From positions 1 through 64,000 of the forward strand of contig JAEWJI010000048.1 in assembly GCA_023386645.1 (NCBI GenBank): a DNA stretch of 64,000 nucleotides. Reading direction: 5' to 3'. Below, piece by piece: positions 1-6,852 of this stretch (positions are counted from its first letter, which is position 1; every line of letters starts with the position of its first letter). The position numbers were made by a program, and so were the translations under genes. This DNA is from Pseudomonadota bacterium. Its GTDB lineage: Bacteria; Pseudomonadota; Alphaproteobacteria; Caulobacterales; Caulobacteraceae. The notes under the pieces are model-generated. The model was given only the letters and a program-made list of their open reading frames with translations. It did no database searches and was not told the origin of the DNA.

Positions 1-624
1 GAGCTGATCCGCGCCGCCGCCGCGGCGCGGGCCGAGGCGGCCGTCAGCCGGGCGCGGGAGGCGGCGCTGTCGGCCGAACTCGCCCGCCGGGACGCGGAGC
101 TCGATCGCCTGACCCAGGCCCTGGACCAGGCCACGAAGCGGATGGCCGAGCGGGCCAGCGCGCCGCCGGCGAGGACGCTCGACAAGCCGGCCGCGCCCGC
201 TGTCGCCCCCTCTCCGGTCGCCGGGGCGGTCGTCCCGGTCGTCACGCCCGCCGCCCCGGCGATGGTCCGCCCGGCCCCCGCCTCCTCCCAGGCCAGCTTC
301 TCCCGCCGGATGGCGCGGCGACTGCGCAAGCTGCAACGGCGGCTCCGGACCGCGCTCACCCCCCGCTCGGTCGCGGGCCAGGCGAAGGTGGTGGCGCGCT
401 CGGGCGTCTGGAACGGCGAATGGTATCTCCAGACCTATCGCGACGTGGCCCAGGCCGGCATGGACCCCCTGGTTCATTTCGTGCGGTTCGGGGCGGCGGA
501 ACGCCGCAACCCCGGCCCGGCCTTCAACACCGCCGACTATCTGAGGCGCACGCCCGAGTGCGCCTCCTCCGGCCTGAACCCCGTGGTCCATTACGTCCGG
601 GTAGCGCGCAAGGGCCGGGGCTGA
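1..624 (+). CDS. Coiled-coil protein with two C-terminal YL-x3-RDV/HY repeats (5' end outside window)
   Basis: The frame is open from base 1, so the start is outside the window and only the last 207 residues are visible. The first ~50 are Ala/Arg/Glu-rich with coiled-coil character. A Pro/Ala-rich linker and a basic stretch (RRMARRLRKLQRRLR) follow. From about residue 134 there are two repeats of ~36 residues, each with an aromatic-Leu pair, an RD or PE pair and a PLVHF or PVVHY core (WYLQTYRDV...PLVHFVRFG, then YLRRTPE...PVVHYVRV). Such repeats occur at the ends of glycosyltransferases and other polysaccharide-locus proteins, and the same motif is found seven times in the RTX protein at 26142-30974. 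The catalytic part, if any, is not visible, so function is unassigned. It converges on the methyltransferase gene, 7 bp away. Confidence 0.7.
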   Translation, partial: ELIRAAAAARAEAAVSRAREAALSAELARRDAELDRLTQALDQATKRMAERASAPPARTLDKPAAPAVAPSPVAGAVVPVVTPAAPAMVRPAPASSQASFSRRMARRLRKLQRRLRTALTPRSVAGQAKVVARSGVWNGEWYLQTYRDVAQAGMDPLVHFVRFGAAERRNPGPAFNTADYLRRTPECASSGLNPVVHYVRVARKGRG

Positions 625-631
625 CGCCGGC

Positions 632-1291
632 TCACGCCCGGGTCAGCTCGATCATCTGCTGCTCGCGCGGGTGGCCCCAGTCGCCGATCCAGCGCATCGA
701 CCAGCTGGACGGCGTGCGCGCCGCGACCTCTTCGGGCAGGAAGTGGAACGGGTCCCGGTCGGCGTAGGTGACGATTCCTGACGGCCGGCTCAGGGCCTCG
801 CCCCCGCCCTCGAACACCGAGGCGTAGAGCCGCGCGCCCCGCCGGAACGCTGGCGCCAGCCGCTCCAGCGCGTGGGCATAGACCGCCAGGTCCAGGTGGG
901 TGAACAGCGAGATCGCCACTCCGAAGTCGAACATCGCGCCGAACGGCGCCTCGAAGTCGGGCGTGGCGAACAGGTTGGCGCGCGGCAGGCGCTCGGCGAG
1001 ACCGGCCGGGACGATCTCCCGCTCATACCCCAGGTCCAGCAGCCGTTCGGAAATGTCGATGCCGTAGTAGTGGCCCGGCTCCAGGTAGCGGGCGAACCGC
1101 ACGCCGCCTCTCAGGGCCCCGCAGCCGATGTCCAGGAGCCGGTGTCCGGGCTCCAGCCCCCGGGATATCAGGAAGTCGCACTGGAGCGGGCCGATCACGT
1201 CCCACAGCCCCCCGACCACGTCGCGGTGCCCCTTGGCCCCGACCAGCGCCTCCAGACGCGCCGGGTCCATATAGTTGTTCATCGCCGTCAT
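632..1291 (-). CDS. Class I SAM-dependent methyltransferase
   Basis: The 219-residue protein has a Rossmann-type methyltransferase fold. Motif I is LLDIGCGALRGG (about residues 53-64), which binds S-adenosylmethionine, and an acidic residue at the end of the second strand lies in YYGIDIS. The substrate cannot be told from sequence. Position beside a polysaccharide-locus protein makes O-methylation of a surface sugar or a related small molecule a reasonable inference. The ATG at 1291 is preferred. Two further Met codons lie within the next six residues, so the start could shift slightly. Confidence 0.75.
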   Translation of the reverse strand: MTAMNNYMDPARLEALVGAKGHRDVVGGLWDVIGPLQCDFLISRGLEPGHRLLDIGCGALRGGVRFARYLEPGHYYGIDISERLLDLGYEREIVPAGLAERLPRANLFATPDFEAPFGAMFDFGVAISLFTHLDLAVYAHALERLAPAFRRGARLYASVFEGGGEALSRPSGIVTYADRDPFHFLPEEVAARTPSSWSMRWIGDWGHPREQQMIELTRA

Positions 1292-1572
1292 CCGGAATTT
1301 CCGTCCGCTTTACCGCAACCGCGAAGGTCGCGGGCGCCCGTGTTCGAGTCATATTGGCGGTCCGGCCTGAACATCGCCATCGAAGGCGAAGCTTCACCGC
1401 CCGTTCCGCCTCAGTAGCGGCGCGATTGTGGCGAAACTGCACTAATCTGGTTTAAATCGGCCTAGACCAATGCGGGGCGACGACTTTCCCCCGCTAGGCG
1501 AGCCATTGCTAAGCTCCTACGGCATAAGGGCTTTCTCAACGAATTTGTATCGACCGGCGTTCGGGAATGCGC

Positions 1573-1602
1573 TTGACGGCCTGCGAAGGGGTCGGCTAAG
1601 GG
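1573..1602 (+). promoter_or_regulatory. Candidate housekeeping promoter for the exported surface protein
   Basis: TTGACGG at 1573-1579 and GCTAAGGG at 1595-1602 resemble the Caulobacter housekeeping consensus (TTGACGS, then GCTANAWC). The 15-nt gap is one base longer than the range usually quoted. The implied transcript would start near 1608 and have a leader of about 90 nt. This is pattern matching by eye. Confidence 0.5.
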
Positions 1603-1611
1603 AGACGTGCC

Positions 1612-1672
1612 GTGGACGCAGGCTGCCTCATATGTGGCTGCGACTGCGACCCTTAAGGCAAGCTACGTCCAC
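1612..1672 (+). promoter_or_regulatory. Potential stem-loop in the 5' UTR
   Basis: GTGGACG at 1612-1618 is exactly complementary to CGTCCAC at 1666-1672, closing a ~47-nt loop that has further short complementary segments (GCAG/CTGC). The structure would sit near the 5' end of the predicted mRNA, about 28 nt before the start codon. A 5' stem protecting a long-lived mRNA would fit an abundant surface protein, but this is inference. Confidence 0.4.
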
Positions 1673-1699
1673 ACCAACGGTTTCACGGGGACCATCTAA

Positions 1700-3268
1700 A
1701 TGTCTAAGAAGACCCTCCTGGCGGCCACTGCGATCGGCGCTATCGCCCTCGCCGGCGCCGCCTCCGCGCACGAACTGTCGTTCCGCACCCAAGTCGGCGC
1801 CAACATCATCGACGCCGCCGACGTCGAAGCGGCTGGTTCGTCGACCGCCGCGGACGATGCCGAATACGGCGTCGACGCCATCGAAGGCGTCTACCTGATC
1901 GCCGCCGAGTCGACCGCCGCCACGCTCGGCACGTCGGGCACCCTGGCTCTGTGGGACGACCTGTCGGGCGGCACCACCCTGCCGTCGGGCAACGCCCTGT
2001 ACACCATCAGCCTGACCAACGCGACCTTCGGCACCGCCGTCACGGCCGCCAACGTCGTGGGCCAGGACACGACCGGCGGCGACGCGCCGGCCAACTGTAA
2101 CGTCGCCCTGTCCACGGGCGGTTTGGCCACCGACAGCGAAGTCACCTTCATCGTGTCGAGCTCGGGCTCGTGCGGCGGCTTCGACCTGAACGTGCCGGTC
2201 CGTCCGAACGGCGCGGGCAACACCATCTCGGTCAGCACCAACATCCGCACCGAGGCGCTGAACCCGATCGACGGCGGCATCGACACCATCCCGGCCATCC
2301 TGGCCATCAACGCCTTCCGCGCTGTCGTCAACGGCGACATCAACGACGGCGTCGGCGTCGATGACGAGTGGGCGGATGTCGACACCCGCACCACCATCAT
2401 CTCGACCGGCCTGGTCGGTGGCGGCACCGACAACCCGGCTCTGGCCTACGACACCCTGGCTGGGGACACCATCCTGGGCGGCGTGGCGGTTTACGTCGAC
2501 ACCCGCGCTCACCGCAGCCTGAACCCGGACGGCGTCGGCGCCAACGTGTCGACGGCTGACGTGTCGACCGTCGACGTGACCGTGACCGGCAACTTCACCG
2601 CCTTCAACGGCGCGACCGCCGCGGCCGACCCGCAACTGGAAGGCGTCGACGCCACCACGACCTCGAACACCCAGACGTTCTTCGACAACGTCCAGGCCGT
2701 GACCGTTTACGACCTGACCGCCTTCCCGGGCAGCTACGCTGACTTCGCCGTCATCCCGAACGGTCAGCAGATCCCGACCTCGCCGTACACCGCCTCGGTG
2801 GTTTACGATCTGGTCGCCGCGTTCAACGACGAAGGCGCTGTCAGCGGCAGCTTCGAGTCGATCGAGCGTGACGGTGCGAACTTCATCGCTCCGTGGGTCG
2901 GCGGCTCGCAAGCCAGCTCCAAGACGGTCATCCGTCTGTCGAGCACCAACGGCACCCCGTCGGGCGCGGTCACCCTGCGCCTGTTCAACGCTCTGGACTC
3001 GGACGGCGCTATCCCGGACGACACCTGCTCGGCGTCGGACGGCCTGGGCATCGTCCCGGGCGGCGGCGACTACGTGATCAACCAGGCCACCCTGGCGAGC
3101 TGCTTCGGCGACTTCGTCCGCGGCGACCTGGAGATCACCGTCGAAGCCGATCCGGCCTCGATGACCGCGAAGATGCGCACCACGGCCGCCTCGGGCACCT
3201 ACGAGACGACCCTGGGCCGCTACTCCGGTTCGGGCCCGGTCAACACCGACCGGAACGCTGCGTTCTAA
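1700..3268 (+). CDS. Abundant exported beta-rich protein, candidate S-layer/surface-array subunit
   Basis: The 522-residue protein has a clear Sec signal peptide (Lys-Lys n-region, hydrophobic core, predicted cleavage after ASA at about residue 23). The mature part is acidic, rich in Thr, Ser, Ala, Gly and Asp, has almost no Lys and alternates like beta structure. Its only four cysteines are C133/C158 and C443/C468, two pairs both spaced by 25 residues, which suggests two disulfide loops formed in the periplasm. Codon use is very uniform (CTG, AAC, GTC, GGC), a sign of high expression. A good Shine-Dalgarno (GGGGA, 1687-1691) precedes the ATG, and strong terminators follow. The next genes form a type II secretion system, so it may be that system's main substrate. 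I do not recognise a named family. S-layer identity is inferred from size, composition and setting. Confidence 0.7.
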   Translation: MSKKTLLAATAIGAIALAGAASAHELSFRTQVGANIIDAADVEAAGSSTAADDAEYGVDAIEGVYLIAAESTAATLGTSGTLALWDDLSGGTTLPSGNALYTISLTNATFGTAVTAANVVGQDTTGGDAPANCNVALSTGGLATDSEVTFIVSSSGSCGGFDLNVPVRPNGAGNTISVSTNIRTEALNPIDGGIDTIPAILAINAFRAVVNGDINDGVGVDDEWADVDTRTTIISTGLVGGGTDNPALAYDTLAGDTILGGVAVYVDTRAHRSLNPDGVGANVSTADVSTVDVTVTGNFTAFNGATAAADPQLEGVDATTTSNTQTFFDNVQAVTVYDLTAFPGSYADFAVIPNGQQIPTSPYTASVVYDLVAAFNDEGAVSGSFESIERDGANFIAPWVGGSQASSKTVIRLSSTNGTPSGAVTLRLFNALDSDGAIPDDTCSASDGLGIVPGGGDYVINQATLASCFGDFVRGDLEITVEADPASMTAKMRTTAASGTYETTLGRYSGSGPVNTDRNAAF

Positions 3269-3273
3269 GAAAC

Positions 3274-3329
3274 AAACCGTCCTTCGGGATTGTTTGGAGG
3301 GGAGGGCTTCGGCCCTCCCCTTTCTTTTT
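3274..3329 (+). terminator. Tandem UUCG hairpin terminators
   Basis: A first hairpin at 3274-3295 pairs AAACCGTCC with GGATTGTTT around a TTCG loop, with one mismatch and one wobble. A second, perfect hairpin at 3299-3320 pairs GGGGAGGGC with GCCCTCCCC around TTCG, followed by TTTCTTTTT (3321-3329). The second is a textbook intrinsic terminator. It separates the exported protein from the secretion genes. Confidence 0.9.
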
Positions 3330-3446
3330 GCGCGAAGGTCTGGACTGTCCTCCCTCGCTTCGCGGGACAGGACTGCCCCCTGAATCCCGCCGCCATTTGA
3401 TGCTAGAAGCGTCCCATCGCCCGTCGCGGCGACCCGAGGACCCTGC

Positions 3447-5219
3447 GTGACCCAGACCGCTCCAGAGCCGATCGCCGACCCCGTCGCCGCGCCGATCGCC
3501 ATCCGCTTCGCCGCTCCGGCGCCCCGCCGCCTGGGCGAGCTCCTGATCGAACGCGGCCTGATCCGCGAGTCGGACCTCCAGAACGGCCTGTCGCTCCAGA
3601 CCCAGAACCGCGAGCCGCTCGGCCTCAACCTGGTCCGTCTCGGCGCCCTGTCTGAAACCCAGCTGCTGGAGGTCCTGTCCGAACAGCTGGACCTGCCCGT
3701 CCTCGTCCCCGAACAGGGCCCCTCCCCCGCCGAGGTCGCGGCCTTCATGGCCGAGATCCGCACCCCCGTGACCTGGTGGGCCGAACGCGCCGCCGTCGCC
3801 TGGCGCCCGGCCGCCACGCCCGACCGCGTCGCCTGCGCGGCGCTTCAACCGCTCGACCCCAGCCTGGCCGAACGCATTGGCCAGACCCTGGACGCGCCCG
3901 TGGATTTCTTCCTGGCCCAGCGGTCCCTGGTCGAATCCCTGATCGAGGACCTGGACCACAGTCGGCGTTCTGAGGCCCAGGCCTACGCCCCTTCCGGCTC
4001 CGACGCCGCCCGCCTGCGCGAACTGGCGCAGGAGGCCCCGACCATCGATTTCGTGAACGGCGTCTTCGCCGAGGCCCTGGCCCGCCGGGCTTCGGACGTT
4101 CACGTCGAGCCCTACGAGGACCGGTTCCTGGTCCGCATGCGGATCGACGGCGTGCTCCACACCGCCCGCGCCGCGCCCCGCTCCGCCTTCGACGCCGTCT
4201 GCTCGCGCATCAAGCTGCTGTCACAGATGGACATCGGCGAACGCCGCCTGCCCCAGGACGGCCGCCAGACCATCCGTGTCTCGGGGCAAGAAGTGGATTT
4301 GCGGGTCTCGACCCTGCCCTGCTCCTGGGGCGAATCGATCGTCCTGCGTCTGCTGGGCAAGACTAGCCGCCTGCCCCTCCTGTCCGAGCTCGGCGTCAAC
4401 GCCGACCAGGAGCGCAAGCTGTTGAACCTGTCGGAACAGCCGAACGGCGTCTTCCTGATCACCGGCCCGACCGGCTCGGGCAAGACCACGACCATCTACC
4501 GCCTGCTGACTCATCTGAACGACGGCGAGCGCAAGATCATCACGGTCGAGGATCCGGTCGAGCTGGACCTGCCCGGCGTTATCCAGGTGCGGGTCCGCTC
4601 CGAGATCGGCCTGACCTTCGCCGCCGGCCTGCGCTCCATCCTGCGCCAGGACCCGGACGTGATCATGGTCGGCGAAATCCGGGACCCGGAAACGGCCCGC
4701 ATCGCCGTCCAGGCCGCGCTCACCGGCCACCTGGTGATCTCGACCGTCCACACCAACACCGCGCTCGCCGCCGTCTCCCGCCTGCTGGACCTGGGCGTGG
4801 AGGACTACCTCCTGTCCGACGTGCTGCGCGGCGTGGCGGGCCAGCGGCTGGTGCGTCGCCTGTGTCCCGACTGCGCCCGGCCTTCGACCGCCGAGGAGGC
4901 CCGCGCCCATGAGGACGCCCTGCCCGCCACCGCCCGCGCCGCCGCGACCGGGCCCGCCGACTGGCGCGAGCCCGTCGGGTGCCAGAAGTGCGGCCAGACC
5001 GGTTTCCGGGGCCGGGTCGGCGCCTATGAGATCGCGCCGGTGACCCCCGCCATCGCCGCCGGCTTCCGCGCCGACGCCGACGAGACGACCCTGACCGAAA
5101 TCGCCCGCGGCGAAGGCTTCCTCAGCTTCGTGGACGACGGCTACCTCAAGGCCCGGGCCGGCCTGACCGCCATAGGCGAGATCCACCGCATCGCCGGCGA
5201 GACGCAGACGGCCGCATGA
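3447..5219 (+). CDS. gspE: Type II secretion ATPase GspE
   Basis: This is the hexameric cytoplasmic ATPase that powers pseudopilus assembly. The 590 residues carry a GspE/MshE N-terminal domain (about 25-95, LGELLIERGLIRESDL), then the ATPase: Walker A GPTGSGKT at 340-347, Walker B with GEIRD at 409-413, and a His box (TGHLVISTVHTN) shortly after. The GspE-specific C-terminal zinc site is intact, with Cys at 473, 476, 512 and 515. The start is GTG at 3447. The gene overlaps gspF by 4 bp (ATGA), so translation is probably coupled. It opens the first unit, gspE-gspF-gspI. Confidence 0.96.
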   Translation: MTQTAPEPIADPVAAPIAIRFAAPAPRRLGELLIERGLIRESDLQNGLSLQTQNREPLGLNLVRLGALSETQLLEVLSEQLDLPVLVPEQGPSPAEVAAFMAEIRTPVTWWAERAAVAWRPAATPDRVACAALQPLDPSLAERIGQTLDAPVDFFLAQRSLVESLIEDLDHSRRSEAQAYAPSGSDAARLRELAQEAPTIDFVNGVFAEALARRASDVHVEPYEDRFLVRMRIDGVLHTARAAPRSAFDAVCSRIKLLSQMDIGERRLPQDGRQTIRVSGQEVDLRVSTLPCSWGESIVLRLLGKTSRLPLLSELGVNADQERKLLNLSEQPNGVFLITGPTGSGKTTTIYRLLTHLNDGERKIITVEDPVELDLPGVIQVRVRSEIGLTFAAGLRSILRQDPDVIMVGEIRDPETARIAVQAALTGHLVISTVHTNTALAAVSRLLDLGVEDYLLSDVLRGVAGQRLVRRLCPDCARPSTAEEARAHEDALPATARAAATGPADWREPVGCQKCGQTGFRGRVGAYEIAPVTPAIAAGFRADADETTLTEIARGEGFLSFVDDGYLKARAGLTAIGEIHRIAGETQTAA

Positions 5220-6424
5220 CCGACCTGCCCGCCTTCCGCTACGAGGCCGCCGGCCGCGACGGCCGGATCGCGCGCGGCGTGACCACCGCCGTGGACGAGG
5301 CCGCCGCTGTGCGTCGCCTGTCGTCCGAGGGCCTGACGGTGCTCAGCGTCCGCGCCGCCCCGGTCGCCCGCGGACGCGGCGCCGATCGCGCGCTCCGCCC
5401 CGCCGAACGGGTGCTGGTGCTGCGCCAGCTGGCCCTGATGCTGGAGGCCGGGGTGTCCCTGCTCGAGGCGCTCGACACCGTCGCCTCCGGGATGCAGGCC
5501 AAGAAGGGGCAGCGTGAGTTCCAGGCCGCCATCGGGGCGCTCAGGCGCGGCGATTCGCTCGGCACGGCGCTGGAGGCCCACGTCACGGGTTTTCCCTTCT
5601 ACGTCTACGCCATGGCCCGCGTTGGCGAGGCGTCGGGCAAGGTCGCCGAGGTGCTTAAGGAGGCCGCCGAGCAGCTCGCTTACGAGGACAAGCTCAGGCG
5701 GGAGTTCGGCAACGCCATGACCTACCCGGCCTTTCTGGGCTTCGCCGGGGTGGCCGCCATCGCCTTCATCTTCACCCAAGTCGTGCCCCGCTTCGCCACC
5801 ATGGTGGGCGAGGACCGCTCCAACGTCCCCTTCATGAGCCGGGTCGTCCTGTCGATGGGGGAATACGCCAGCCAGAACACCGGCCTGATCGCCATGATCC
5901 TGGGCGCCCTGGTGGCGCTGGGCGTCGTCATCGCCGCCAACGCTCAGGTGCGCCGCCGCGTGGTGCTGCTGGCCTACGGCCTGCCGGTCATCGGCGACGT
6001 GATCCGCTCGCGCGAGACCGCCGCCTGGGCCCGGCTGACCGCCTTCGCGCTCAACAGCGGCGTGCCCATCCTCTCGGCCGCCCAGCTGTCGAGCGCGGCG
6101 GTGCCCTACGGCCCCTTCCGCGAAGGCCTGGACCGGCTGGAAAGCGACCTGCGCGCCGGCCTGACCGTCGACGCTTCGCTCGGCCAGCACACCCGGCTGG
6201 AGGCGATGGACCTCAGCCTGCTTAAGGCAGGCCAGAAGTCCGGGGCGCTCGGCGCCATGTTCGGCTTCATCGCCGACAACTACGAGAACCGGCTGCGCGA
6301 CCAGATGAAGCGACTGACCTCGCTCTTGGAGCCCGCCGCGATCGCGGTCATCTCCATCGTGGTCGGTATGGTCGCCCTGTCGCTCGTGCTCGCCCTGTCC
6401 AGCGTCTACGAGGGCGTGATTTGA
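5216..6424 (+). CDS. gspF: Type II secretion inner-membrane platform protein GspF
   Basis: The 402-residue polytopic protein has two T2SSF domains (about 65-190 and 270-390). Membrane segments are near 172-192, 223-243 and 377-398. The N-terminus (FRYEAAGRDGRIARG) is typical of GspF. It is the platform core that couples GspE to the pseudopilus. Its ATG overlaps the gspE stop, and its TGA overlaps the TTG start of gspI, so the three genes are translated as a tight unit. Confidence 0.95.
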   Translation: MTDLPAFRYEAAGRDGRIARGVTTAVDEAAAVRRLSSEGLTVLSVRAAPVARGRGADRALRPAERVLVLRQLALMLEAGVSLLEALDTVASGMQAKKGQREFQAAIGALRRGDSLGTALEAHVTGFPFYVYAMARVGEASGKVAEVLKEAAEQLAYEDKLRREFGNAMTYPAFLGFAGVAAIAFIFTQVVPRFATMVGEDRSNVPFMSRVVLSMGEYASQNTGLIAMILGALVALGVVIAANAQVRRRVVLLAYGLPVIGDVIRSRETAAWARLTAFALNSGVPILSAAQLSSAAVPYGPFREGLDRLESDLRAGLTVDASLGQHTRLEAMDLSLLKAGQKSGALGAMFGFIADNYENRLRDQMKRLTSLLEPAAIAVISIVVGMVALSLVLALSSVYEGVI

Positions 6425-6852
6425 TCGGGCGGGCGGTCCGTCAGGGCTTCAGCCTGATCGAGGCCCTGGTCGCCCTGGCCATCCTGGCCGTCGTCCTGAC
6501 CGCCGTCTTCGAACTCCAGTCGCAGATGGCGCGCGGCCAGCAGCGCGCCGAACGTTCCCTGGCCGAGGTGGTCAGCCAGGAGAACGCCATCGCCCTGCTC
6601 AAGGATCTCAATCCCATGGAGCGGCCTGACGGGACCATCAGCCTGCCCGACGGAGACACCATCAGCTGGACCAGCACGCCCCGGTCGGCGGCCCGCACCA
6701 ACGCCGGCTTCCCCGCCGGCGACGGCCTCTACACCGTGCAGCTTTATACCGTCGATGTAAGCGTTGTGCGCGAGGACGGAGTACCCGTGCGCCCGCTCAG
6801 CTTCCAGCGTGTCGGCTATCTTCGCGGGGCGCTGCCCAGCGCGGAGGACTAG
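6421..6852 (+). CDS. gspI: Minor pseudopilin GspI
   Basis: The 143-residue type IV prepilin-like protein has a short leader and the cleavage site QG|FSLIE at residues 9/10. Glu is at +5 of the mature protein and a hydrophobic helix follows (ALVALAILAVV). The GspI assignment rests on length, the helix after the signal and elimination: G, H, J and K are accounted for elsewhere. The start is TTG at 6421, inside the gspF stop. The stop codon shares the CTAG palindrome with the stop of gspD on the other strand, so the two genes end on the same bases. Confidence 0.8.
   Translation: MIGRAVRQGFSLIEALVALAILAVVLTAVFELQSQMARGQQRAERSLAEVVSQENAIALLKDLNPMERPDGTISLPDGDTISWTSTPRSAARTNAGFPAGDGLYTVQLYTVDVSVVREDGVPVRPLSFQRVGYLRGALPSAED

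Larger units (their letters stand above)
1292..1699. other. 408-bp intergenic region upstream of the abundant exported protein
   Basis: No convincing coding sequence. Local base composition drops around 1440-1560. The region holds the divergent start regions of the methyltransferase (minus) and the exported protein (plus), a candidate housekeeping promoter and a structured leader, listed separately. Confidence 0.6.

Noticed and set aside
1628..3817. Long minus-strand frame (729 codons) opposite the exported protein and the start of gspE
   Set aside because: It is the mirror of strongly biased coding sequence, has low-complexity Arg/Gly/Val composition and crosses two real genes and a terminator.
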